In this document: positions 53,276 to 63,700 of the stretch, in pieces | Position numbering within the stretch: the first letter of the stretch is position 1 | Layout: each line of letters begins with the position of its first letter | DNA from: Lasioglossum baleicum | Taxonomy: Eukaryota > Arthropoda > Insecta > Hymenoptera > Halictidae | Assembly (NCBI RefSeq): GCF_051020765.1 | Contig: NW_027469350.1 | Coordinates: forward strand, 124,001-188,000 | Reading direction: 5' to 3' | Length of the DNA stretch: 64,000 nt | Program-made: the position numbers and the translations under genes | Notes under the pieces: generated by a model | What the model was told of the DNA's origin: nothing | Seen by the model: the letters and a program-made list of their open reading frames with translations, nothing else | Database searches by the model: none

Positions 53276-53369
53276 TAGATCGTTGCGACGCAACTCTTCT
53301 GCTCGTCACCGTATACATATCGGCTCTGCGGTTCTATACCAGCGCATTGACGAAGTAGTTGTGTACGGA
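53276..53369 (+). repeat. Partial (about 93 bp) duplication inside SatB
   Basis: tagatcgttgcgacgcaact (53276) and agatcggagaggcacaact (from about 53370) are two versions of the same SatB segment within one unit. They are separated by sequence that partly resembles another stretch of the repeat. The event is similar in size and place to the one at 52294. Confidence 0.6.
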
Positions 53370-53762
53370 AGATCGGAGAGGCACAACTGGCTAATATACC
53401 TTAATTGCTTTAATCTTGATTTGGACCAGCGTCCGTTTCTGCTCGTGTTTTCTATTTATTTATACATTCTCTAATTTTCTGTTATATTTTGAATTTTCTG
53501 TCGTAGTTTTCAATTTTTAATTTAAAAAGCTGTACTTCTCAGTACAGGTTTTTTCGAATTGGATGAGTTTCCGCTTATGCCAATACATTGTTAAGCTCGT
53601 TATTATCTTATATGATTGTCTGTATACGTACATATGCTTCCGGAACGTCACGGATGAAGTCGCCTTGCAGTTGCATTCGGTATATCGGTGCGACACTACT
53701 CCATGAACATCGATAAGTGTTCTAACCTTGATACTGTACCGTATGCATTCTTTCCCAGTCAT

Positions 53763-53764
<2 letters not shown>

Positions 53765-53815
<51 letters not shown>
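53765..53815 (+). repeat. (AT)n microsatellite, 51 bp
   Basis: An uninterrupted alternation of A and T from 53765 to 53815 sits where other SatB units read ccatttatttatacatactg. It has evidently grown from the local tatacata sequence. The length may vary between individuals, and long AT runs can extrude as cruciforms. Confidence 0.97.
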
Positions 53816-53817
<2 letters not shown>

Positions 53818-56800
53818 GTACGTTACGGATATGATATTTCCGATTTTTTTCGGAACTTTAATTTTTAGAATAAAAAATTGTATTTCTATAGAAAAGTGAC
53901 GCTTCCGGAACGACAGGTCTGGAGTGGTCTTGTAGTTGCATACGGCAGATCGAAGCGGCACTACTGTATGGCGCTTGTTAATTCCTTTAACCTAAATATT
54001 GAGCCGTATGCTTTCCTCCCCAGTTTTTTATCTATTTCGACAAATTGTAACTTACTGTTGCGATATTTTTCGTATTTTCATAATTTCCAATTTTAATTTT
54101 GAAAAATTGTATTTTTATAGAAATGTGACTTTGGAGTTATTGTATATTGTTAATATATATTGATTGTACGTTTGTGACAATATTTTGTAGAATTTTTTGT
54201 TGTATTATATGATTGCCTCTATACGTACCTACGCGTGGAAAGCGGCGCGACGGGCGAGATCGTGTGGTTGCTTACGACACGGTTGCTACACTACAGTATG
54301 GTCTCCATTAATTCCGTTATCCTTGATTGCGTACCGCTTGCATTTCTTCCTACTTCTCCATTTATTTATACATACTGTGATTCAATGTCATGATATTTTC
54401 GACTTTTTTCAAAATTTTTTAACTGTTATCTTAAAAAATTATAGTCTTTGGAATTTGTTGAGCGTAGTATTATGACATTACTTTGATAAACTTATTGTTA
54501 TTTCATATGATTGTTTCTATACGTGTACTATCATGTGCGGCACAACTATACTGGACTCCATGTTTCTTTCGGTAGATCGGAACGGCACTACTGTATGATC
54601 CACGTTAATTTCATTAATCTTCATTTCGTACCGTATGCACGTTTTCCCCTGTTTTTAGTTTGTTTATGCAACCTGTCATTTACTGTTATGTTATTTTCGA
54701 TTTCTTTCGAAATTTTCAACCATCATTTCATGAAATTGAACTTCTAAGTATAACTGCTTTTGGTTTCAGTTGAGTGTACCTTAATCACTTTATTCTGTTA
54801 AACACACTGTTATTTTATATGATTGTCTGTATAAGTACCTACGCTTCCAGAGCGACACGCCTGAAGCGGGCAAGTAGTTGCGTATGGTAGATAGGCACGA
54901 ATCTACTATATGGTATTGGTTAATTTCTTTAGCCATGATATTGTACCGCATGCACTCTTTCGCTGTTTCCTATTTATTTCAACATACTGTAATTTACTGT
55001 TATAATATTTCCGATTCTTTTCAAAATTTCAAATTTTTAACATCAAAAATTGTATTTTATAGGAAAAGTGTCCTTGGAAATAGTTTAGTGCACGTTTATG
55101 AAAATATTTCGATAAATTTGTTGCTATTTTATATGATAGTCCGTAAATGTACTTACAATTCCGGAGTGAAACGGTTGGACTGGTCATGTAGGTGCGTACG
55201 GCAGATCGGAGCGGCATACTGGATGATCTTCGTTATTTTCTGTAACCATGATTTTACTCCGAATGGATTTTTCACAAATTTTTCCATTTATTTATACATT
55301 CTGTTATTTACTGTCATGATATTTTCGATTTTCTTTGAAATTTTCAATTCTTATTTTAAAAGATTGTATGGCTTAGTAAAACTGCCTTTGCAAATAGGTG
55401 AGTGTACGCTTTTGACATTATTTTGTTTAACTCATTGTTATTGTGTATGATTGTCTGTATACGTACCTAAGCTGACGGAACCACACGACTGGAGTGGACT
55501 TTCAGTTGCGTTCGGTTGCGGATCGTCTTTCATTTCTCTAACCATGATATTGTATCATATGCATTTTTTGCCATTTCTCCATTTACTTGTACAAAATGTA
55601 ATGTAGTGACATGATATTTTCGATATTTTTCGCAATACTCATTTTGCATTTTAGAAAATTGTATTTCTTAGTAAAAGTGCCTTTTGGATTTAGTTGTGTG
55701 AACGCTTATGACAATACTGTGTTAAATTCTGTGTTATCTAATATGATTGGCTCAATACGTATCTATGTTTCCGGAGCATCACGAACGGAGTGGCCTTGAA
55801 GTGTCATTCGGTATATCGGTGCGACACTATTGCATGATTTTCGATAATTTATCTATCCATGATACTGTACCATATGCATTGTTTCCCAGTCTTCCATTTA
55901 TTTGTACATGCTGTAACTTACTGTTATGATATTTCCAATTTTTTTCGGAACTTTTAATTTTTGTATAAAAAATTGTATTTCTTTAGAAAAGTGCCTTTTG
56001 AATAACGTGAGTGTACGTTTGTGACAATATTTGGTGAATTTTATTGTTATTTTATATTATTGTCTATATTCGTACCTACGCTTCCGGAACAACAGTCCTG
56101 GAGTGGTCTTGAAGTCGCGTACGGCAGATCGAAGCGGCACAACTGAAGGTTCATAGTTAATTCCTTTAACCACAATGCGGTACTGTATTCCCCCTTTCGC
56201 AATTCTCTGTTTATATATGAATACCGTAATTTACTCTTACGATATCTTTAATTTCCTCCGATGTTTCCAATTTTTATTTTCAAGAATTTTATTTCTTATT
56301 AAACGCATCTTTGGAATTAGTTAAGTGTACGATTATGATAATATTTTGCTATACTTACTGCTATTATATACAGATGTCTCTATGCGCACCTACGCTTCCG
56401 GGTCGACACGGCTGTAATGGCTTTGTAGTTGCGTACGGCAGATCGGAGCGGCATACTGTATGGTCTTCGTTTTTTCGTGTAACAATGGTTCTGAAACCTA
56501 TCCATTTCTTCTGACGTTTCACATTTATTTAGACGTTCTGTATTCTGCTGTTATGAAATTTTCTATTTCCTTCGAAATTATAAATCTTTATTTTTAAAAG
56601 TTGTATTTCTTATTTAAAGTGTCATTGGAATTAGTTGTGTGTTCGTTTATGACAATATTTTCTTAAGTTCTTGGGTATTTTATAGAATTGTCTCAATACG
56701 TATCTGCTTTTCCAGAGCGGCACGGCTGCTGCGGTCTTGTAGTACCGTTCATTATATCGGTGCGTCACTGCTGTATGTTCTTTGCATATAATTTGAGCCT

Positions 56801-58099
56801 TCATATTGTGCAATATTAATTTTTTCATAGTCATGTATTAAATTTCATATGCTGTAATTCAGTGTTATCGTATGTACGATTTGTCATAATTATAAATTTT
56901 TGTTTAGAGATTTGTAATTCTAGGTAACCGTGTCATTGGAAATAGTTGAGTGTACATATATGACCATTTCCTGTCAAGCTTGTTGTTACACTATATGATT
57001 GTCTATATGCTTACCAACGAGTCCAGTGCGACATGGCTGGATTTGTTTCGTTGTTGCGTTCGCTAGATCGGAGCAACAGTGCCCTTAGGTCTCTGTTAAT
57101 TTTTTTGACCTTGATATTGTACCACTTGTATTCTTTCTCTGTTTTCTGCTGATGTGTACATACTGTAATATACTTCTATGATATTTTAGACTTTCTTCAA
57201 AATTTCAAGTTTTTATTTTCAGAAAATGTATCGTAAATGATAAGGGCCTTTGGAATTAGTTGAGTGTACGTACATGTCGATAATTTTTTAAACTTATTTT
57301 TACTTTATATGACTGTTTCTATACGTTCCTTCCCTGTCGGAGCAAAACGACTGACGACTTCTTGTAATTACGTACCGCAGATGGATGCGGCCCTACTGGA
57401 TGGTCTTCGATATTTTCTTTAACCATTACTTCATACCGTTTGTATTCTTTCGCAGTTTGCTACGTATTTATAAATAATGTTATTTACTGTTACGATATTT
57501 CCGATTTTTTTTTTACTTTAAATTATCAATAATTATTATAAAAAATTGTATTCCTTGACAAAAGAGTCTTTGCAATTAGTTGTGTTTACGTATATGATGA
57601 TATTTTGTTAGACATATCGATATTTTATATGATTTTCTGTATTCGTACATACGATATCGGTGCAACACGACTAGCGAGGTATTGTAGTTGGGTACAGCAG
57701 AACGGATCGACACTACTGAATTGCCTCCGATTATTTCTATAGCCATGATTTTGTACCGTATGAATTTTTTCTCAGAGTGCCATTAATTTATGCATTCTCT
57801 AATTTACTGTTATGATATTTTCGATTTTTCTTCATAATTTTCAACCTTTATCTTAGAAAAATGAACATATTAGGAAAAGTGACTTGGAATTAGTTCAGTG
57901 TGCCCGTATGACATTATTTTGTTCAAATAATTGTTATTATATATGATTGTCTGAGTATGTACCTACGCTGTTTGCGCGAGACGACTGGCGATGTCTTGCA
58001 GTTGCGTACGACACAACGGAGCGAGATTACATGATGGTCTTCGATAATGTTTTTAACCTTCACATTGTACAGTAAGAATTTCATCCCAGTTTTTCATTT

Positions 58100-58180
58100 A
58101 TTTGTACATACTGTATGTTACTGCAATGATGTTTTCACTTCTCGTAAAAAAATACAATTTCTGATATAAAAAAATTGGAG
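58100..58180. other. SatB plus-to-minus centre, copy 2
   Basis: Plus-oriented SatB ends in gatgttttcacttct (about 58141) and minus-oriented SatB starts with aaaaaatacaatttctg. This is the reverse complement of the centre at 35885. It is the dyad point of the second A+ B+ B- A- palindrome. Confidence 0.88.
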
Positions 58181-59794
58181 GGTATGATTAAAATCGGAAA
58201 TATCATATCAGTAGATCACAGAATGTAGAAATAAATAGTGAATATCGAAAGAATGCATTCGGCACAATATCAAGGTTAGAGAAATTAACGAATATAATAC
58301 AGTAGTGTTGGTTCGATATGCCGAACGCTACCCCTAGGCCATAACAGGCGTGTCTCCTCGGAAGCGTATGTACGTATAAAGACAATTATGTAAAATAAAA
58401 ATAAGTTTCGTCATAATATTGGCATAAACGTACACTCAACTAATTCCAAAGACCTTTTACTTATAGATACAATTTCGTAATCCAAACATTGAAAATATTG
58501 AAAGGAATTGGGGATATCATAACAGTAAATTACAGTATGTAGACATTAAGAGAATACAGAAACATAATGCACACTGTGCAATATCAAGGTCACAGAAATT
58601 ATCAAAGATCATACAGCACTATCGCTCCGATATTCCGAAAGCAACTGCAAGGGAATTCCACCCGCGTCGCTTAGGAAGCGTACGGGCGAACACGCACAAT
58701 CGTTTAAAATAACAACAAATATAGAAAACTGATGTCATAAACGTATACTCAACTAATTCCGAAGACACTTTTCATGGAATGTACAATGATTGACATTAAA
58801 AATTGGGAATTTTGAAAAAATTTGTAAGTGTTAAATCAGTAAATTACATTATATATTAAGAAATGGAAAACTGCGACAAAATGCGTACAGAACAACCTTA
58901 TTGTTAAAGTAATTAACAATGACCATGCAATATGCCAGCCCGATCTACAGCACGCAACTACAGTACCACTACAGCAATGTTGGTCTGGATGCGTATGTGC
59001 CCATGCAGCCAATCATATGAAGTATCAATGAGGGTAACGAAATTATATCATAAACGAAACGTCTACGAATTGCAAAGACAGTTTCACTATGTCATACAAT
59101 TTCTTCAAGTAAGAAATGAAAATTATGAAAAAAAATGGAAAATATTATAGCAATAAATTACAGTATGTGTAAATAAATTGGAGAATTGGTGAAAAAATGC
59201 ATACGGAACAAAAGCAGGGTTAAAGAAATTAACGTAGACGATACAGTAGTATTCCTCCGATCTCCCGAACGCAACTACATGCCCCGGCCTGTCGAGTAGC
59301 TCCGACAGCGTAGGTACTTATACAGACAATCATAGCAAATAACAATATTTCTAAGAAGATAATGTCATAAACGCATACGCTCATCTAATTTCAAAGGCAC
59401 TTTTACTAAGAAATACAATTTTTTTACATAAAATTTGAAAATTTCGAAGAAGAACGAAAATATAACAACAGTAAATTACAGTATCTATAAATAAATAGAA
59501 AACTGGGACAGAATGCGTATGATACAAAACCAAGGACATGGAACTAACTGAAACCATACAGAAATGCTGCTTCGAGATGCCGTGTACAACTACAAGACCG
59601 CAGTAGTCGTCTTGCTCCAGCTGGGTTGGTATGTATATAGACAATATTACAAAATAACAACAAGCTTATCAAAACACTGGAATAAACGTATGCTCATCTA
59701 ATTACAAAGGCACTTTTCATGTACGATTCAATTTCTGAAACTAAAAACTTGAAATTTTGAAAAAAATCGAAAATATCATAACAGTACATTACAG
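58146..59794 (-). repeat. SatB tandem array, minus orientation, block 2
   Basis: About 5.3 monomers in reverse orientation. From 58146 to about 58860 and again from about 59390 to 59600 it is a close reverse-complement match of 34424-35885. Shared unusual variants include tacaatgatt (58782; partner aatcattgta at 35231) and ctgaaaccatacag (59548; partner at 34466). The stretch between (about 58880-59380) is less alike, as though replaced by another monomer type without change of length. Confidence 0.93.
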
Positions 59795-59815
59795 TTCGTG
59801 TTCAGAGAAAGGAAG
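59775..59815. other. SatB/SatA boundary at the right end of SatB block 2
   Basis: Minus-oriented SatB (atcataacagtacattacag) passes into minus-oriented SatA (ttcgtgttcagagaaag) at about 59794. It is not the same fusion as at 34423. The SatB side continues about 190 bp further here and the SatA side is cut at a different point of the monomer. A deletion across the junction at 34423 could explain the difference, but flanking SatA homology is too weak by eye to decide. Confidence 0.82.
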
Positions 59816-60673
59816 GAGCCTCCATTTCAGTGACGGGCAACTTAGCTTCATGTATGAATTAGAAGATCGAGGTTCAATCCGTTCGAGAACGTTTCCACCC
59901 TCCTTGAGATTCAAACGGCAAAGTCAATTGCTTCACCTATCCTGTCATTCCGAGAGTCAAACCAGGTATTACAAGAGTAAGTCTGCTGTGCAGTATTGGC
60001 AATAGACACACTAATTCATTTTATGGATACTAAAGTTCAGCGGCAAACCGTTCGAGAACGTTGCCATCTGGTAAAAGGTCAAGCCTTTTATCGAATTAAT
60101 TATCTTCCTGGAACGACCACCGAACCAGCGAGTGTCTTGCCTGGTGCTCAAGGAAACAAAATAGTAGTCGTCTTAGCAGACGGAAACCTTATTTTCATGT
60201 CTGAATATCAAACTCGAGAGTCAAACTGCTCTAGAACGTTACCTCATTCTTTGGGATTTGAACGGCCGTGTTAACAATTCACGTATTCTAAGATTCTGAG
60301 AGTCAAAATAGGCACTCTGGGAGTAAGTGCCCCGTGCCGTATTGGCAATAGACACCGTATTTATCGGAATGAGTATTAAACCAGACCGTCATACCGTTGC
60401 AGAGCGATACCTATTTGTATACAGTTAAAACTTTTACCGAAGGCCACACCGACCGAGAATGTAGACTTCCGTATCGACAGTATATCATCGTGTTCAAAGA
60501 AAAACATTAGAATACATTTTAGTGATGGGCACCATAATTTCATGAATGTCATAGTAGATCGGCGGTTAGCGTTCGAGAATGTTACCACTTTCGCTGAGAG
60601 AATAACGGCTAAGTCCATACTTTGACGTATTCCAATATTCTCAAAGTCAAACCATGTATTCCCGGAGTAAATG
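59795..60673 (-). repeat. SatA tandem array, minus orientation, block 9
   Basis: About 2.5 monomers in reverse orientation, the shortest flank of a SatB block. The part 60000-60290 is a direct copy of 39700-39990 (offset 20,300 bp). The following roughly 400 bp, up to the junction at 60673, are what the 40-kb copy lacks. Confidence 0.94.
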
Positions 60674-60720
60674 CTACTAATTTGCTACCTTGAGCGCTGA
60701 GCAAGACACTTGGTGCAGAG
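60655..60720. other. SatA minus-to-plus junction, copy 3 of 3 (most complete)
   Basis: Minus-oriented cccggagtaaatg meets plus-oriented ctactaatttgctacctt at about 60673. It shares the fusion point and the next 50 or so bases (a variant of gagcaagacacttggtgcag) with 32110. It lacks both the 50-bp deletion seen just before the 32-kb copy and the 403-bp deletion of the 40-kb copy, so it is likely closest to the ancestral form. Confidence 0.85.
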
Positions 60721-63700
60721 GGTTGGACTTCTTGGAAGATGTGGCCTTAGGTAAAAAGATTGACGCCATGCGAATAGGTAACGTTCTACAAAGATTTGAC
60801 CAGCGACTTTAGTATTTGAACCGTGAATTAATATGTATATTGCCAATACTTTTCAGCTGATTCAATCCTGGAGTGCCTGGTTTTAATCTGGGAATCCCAG
60901 AATACGTGAAGCTATTGGCGTAGTTGTGCGACTGTGAAAGAAAGTGGTAATGCTCTCAAGCGCTTTGACCATCGACATTCTAATTCAAACATGAACATAT
61001 GACGTCATCAGTAAAGTTTATAGGAATGTGTTTCTCTAACCACGAAGCTATACTCTAGAAACAGCGGGTTAGCTTCTCGGAAGGTGAGTCTATCGGTCAA
61101 AGGCGTGTCTTCATACAAATATGTAACGTTCTACAGCGGTTAGATACAGTACTTTAATATTCATACATTGTTTTAAGGTGCCTTTGGCCAATACTGTTCA
61201 GCGGATATACTCTGGGAATATCTGGTTGGCTTGTCAAAATCGCAGGATGCGTGAAGCTATTGACTCAGCCGCTCGACTCTCAAAGTAGGTGGGAACAATC
61301 TGGAACAGTTTGCCTCGCGACCTTCTCCCTCATACATGAAATTCAGGGTCTCGTCACTAATATGAATACTAACTTGTTTCAATGAACCGGAAGCAAGATA
61401 CTCCCTGCAGCCGATTATGTTCTCGCTAGGTAAAGTAACCTTTACTAAGAATGACTTTGTACCAACCTGTAATTTCCACTGCCGGTTTTTCTCTATGCCT
61501 TAGTATCCATACCATGAATTAATGTGTCTATTGCCACTACTGTACAGCGGATTTACCCCTGATATGCTCGGTGTAACTCTCGGAATCACTGTATAGGTGA
61601 AGCTGTTGTCTTAGATGTGCGATTGTCAAGGAAAGTGATAACGTTCTGGAATGGTATGACACACGATTATTTGATTCACACATGAAAATAAGGTATCCGT
61701 CTGCTAAAATGTCTACTAATTCGTTCCTGTGGACCCGAAGAAAGAAAATCGCTACGGCGGCCTGCGATCTCGGAATGTAAGGTATAGGTTCAAAGGAATG
61801 TCTTTATACCAATTGGTAATGTTCACCGACGATTTGACTCACATCCATAATATTCATGCCGTGAATGAAGGTGTCTAATGCCAATACTCTTCAGCCAATT
61901 AGCTCCCGGGTAGCTAATTTGTCTCTCGGAATCACAGGATACGTGGAGCTGTTGACTGAGCATTGCGACTCTAAAAAGTAGGTGGGTACTTTCTCAAATC
62001 GTATGACCCTCGATCTCCTTATTCATACATCAAACTGAGGTTCCCGTCACTAAAATGTATTCTAGTTTGTTCGTTTGGAAACGATGTTATACTCTCGACA
62101 CAGCGGGTTAGGCTTCACGGAAGGTATGGGCATAGGTTAAATGTTTGATCCTATACCCGTAGGTAGCGTTCTACAACGGTGTGTCTCCGTACTTCTAAAT
62201 TTATAGGGTATAATAAGGAGTCTATTGCCAACACTGTAGAGCGTATTTATTTCCGGAGTACTTGGTTTCACTCTTGGATTCACAGAATAATTTAAACTGT
62301 TGACATTGCCGTTCGACTCCCAAAAATGGTCGTAACATTGTCGAACGGTTTCACACCGGATCATCTTATTCGTACATGAAATTATGGCGCCCGCCACTGA
62401 AATGAAGACTAATTTCTTTCTATGAACACGAAGTTACACACTGTCCAGCGGGTTAGTATTTCGGGGGGTAAGGTCTTCGGAAAAACGATTTACTTTATGG
62501 CAATTGGTAACGTTGTACGACGGTTTGGCGTTCTACATTAATCATTCAACCGTGAAATGATGTGTCTATTGCTTATACTGTTCGGCGGATTTGCTACGGG
62601 AATACCTGGTTTGACAATCGGAATCACTGTATACGTGAAGCTGTTGACTGAGCCGGTCGTCTCTCGCAGAAGTTGGCAAAGTTCTCGAGCGCTCTGAATC
62701 TCCACGTTGATATTTTAACACAAGCATGTGCTGTTCGCCCGCTAATATGTCTACTAATTTGTTTCCGAGAATATGAAGCAGGACACTCGCTACTGCGGGT
62801 TGTCTTCTTCGAAGGTATGGTATTCGGTAAAAACTATGACTTTATTCGAATTGGAAATATTCTCCGTCGGTTTCACTGCCTGCTTTAATATTCATGCCGA
62901 GAATTAATGTGTCTATAGCCAATACTCTTCAGCGGATTTAAACTCGGCTTACCTGGTTTGACTCTCGGAATCACAGGATCGGTGATAGTATTGACTTAAC
63001 TGTTCGAATCTCAAGGACGGTGGTAAAGTTCTCCATGTCATTAGCACCCGATATTCTATTTCATACATGAAGTTAAGGTGCCCGTCACTGAAACGTATAC
63101 TAATGTGTTTCTCTGAACACGATGCCATTCCCCGTGATTCAGCGATTTTGGTTCTCGGAAGGTAAGGGTATCGGTCAATTGTTTACTCTGTGCCAATACG
63201 TGACATTCTACAACAGTTTGACTCTGTACATTCATATTCATTCCGTGAAGTAGAGTGTGAATTGCCAATACTGTTCAGACGATTTACTACGGAATACCTG
63301 GCTTGACTCTCGGAATCGCAGGAAGCTTGAAGTTATTGACTTAGCCGCTCGTCACTCAAGAAGCTGCTACTGTTCTCGAACGGCTTGACCCCCGACCGTT
63401 TAATTCATGAACGAAATTAATTTGCTCGTCAATAGAATGTACACTAATTAGCCCTCTGATCACGATGTGAAACAATCGATGAAGTGGGTGTAGTTCGCGG
63501 ATGGTAATACCTTCGGTAAAAGGATTGGCTTCATAACAATTGGTAACGTACTCGCACGGCTTCACGAACTATCTCAATATTCATACCGTGAATAAGGGTG
63601 CCTATTGGCAGTACTCTTCAGCGGATATAATCTAGGAATACCAGGTTTGACTCTACGATGCACTGGATAGGTGAAGCTATTGACTTATCGGTTGGACCCT

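Larger units (their letters stand above)
51681..58145 (+). repeat. SatB tandem array, plus orientation, block 2
   Basis: About 20-21 monomers, the longest SatB run. Compared with the equivalent arm at 35886-37815 it is about 4.5 kb longer. The coordinate sums step from about 94,030 at the centre to 92,440 near 56.1-56.4 kb and 89,500 at the outer boundary, implying about five extra monomers near 56.5-58.1 kb and about nine more further out. Two units carry extra partial copies of about 90 bp (52294-52383 and 53276-53369) and one has a deletion of about 75 bp near 52830. The longest open frame of the window, 190 codons at 54878-55450, lies here. It spans almost two monomers, is not open in other units, and encodes a low-complexity F/Y/I/L-rich sequence typical of AT-rich DNA, so it is not called a gene. 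Confidence 0.94.

Noticed and set aside
54878..55450. Longest open frame in the window (190 codons, plus strand)
   Set aside because: It spans nearly two SatB monomers, is broken in the other SatB units, has no recognisable domain, and its hydrophobic F/Y/I/L-rich composition is what AT-rich repeat DNA gives by chance.
34400..59815. The boundaries at 34423 and 59794 as two copies of the same event
   Set aside because: The SatB flanks match, but the fusion points differ on both the SatA and SatB sides, and the SatA flanks are not convincingly closer than average. A deletion could reconcile them, but I cannot show it by eye.
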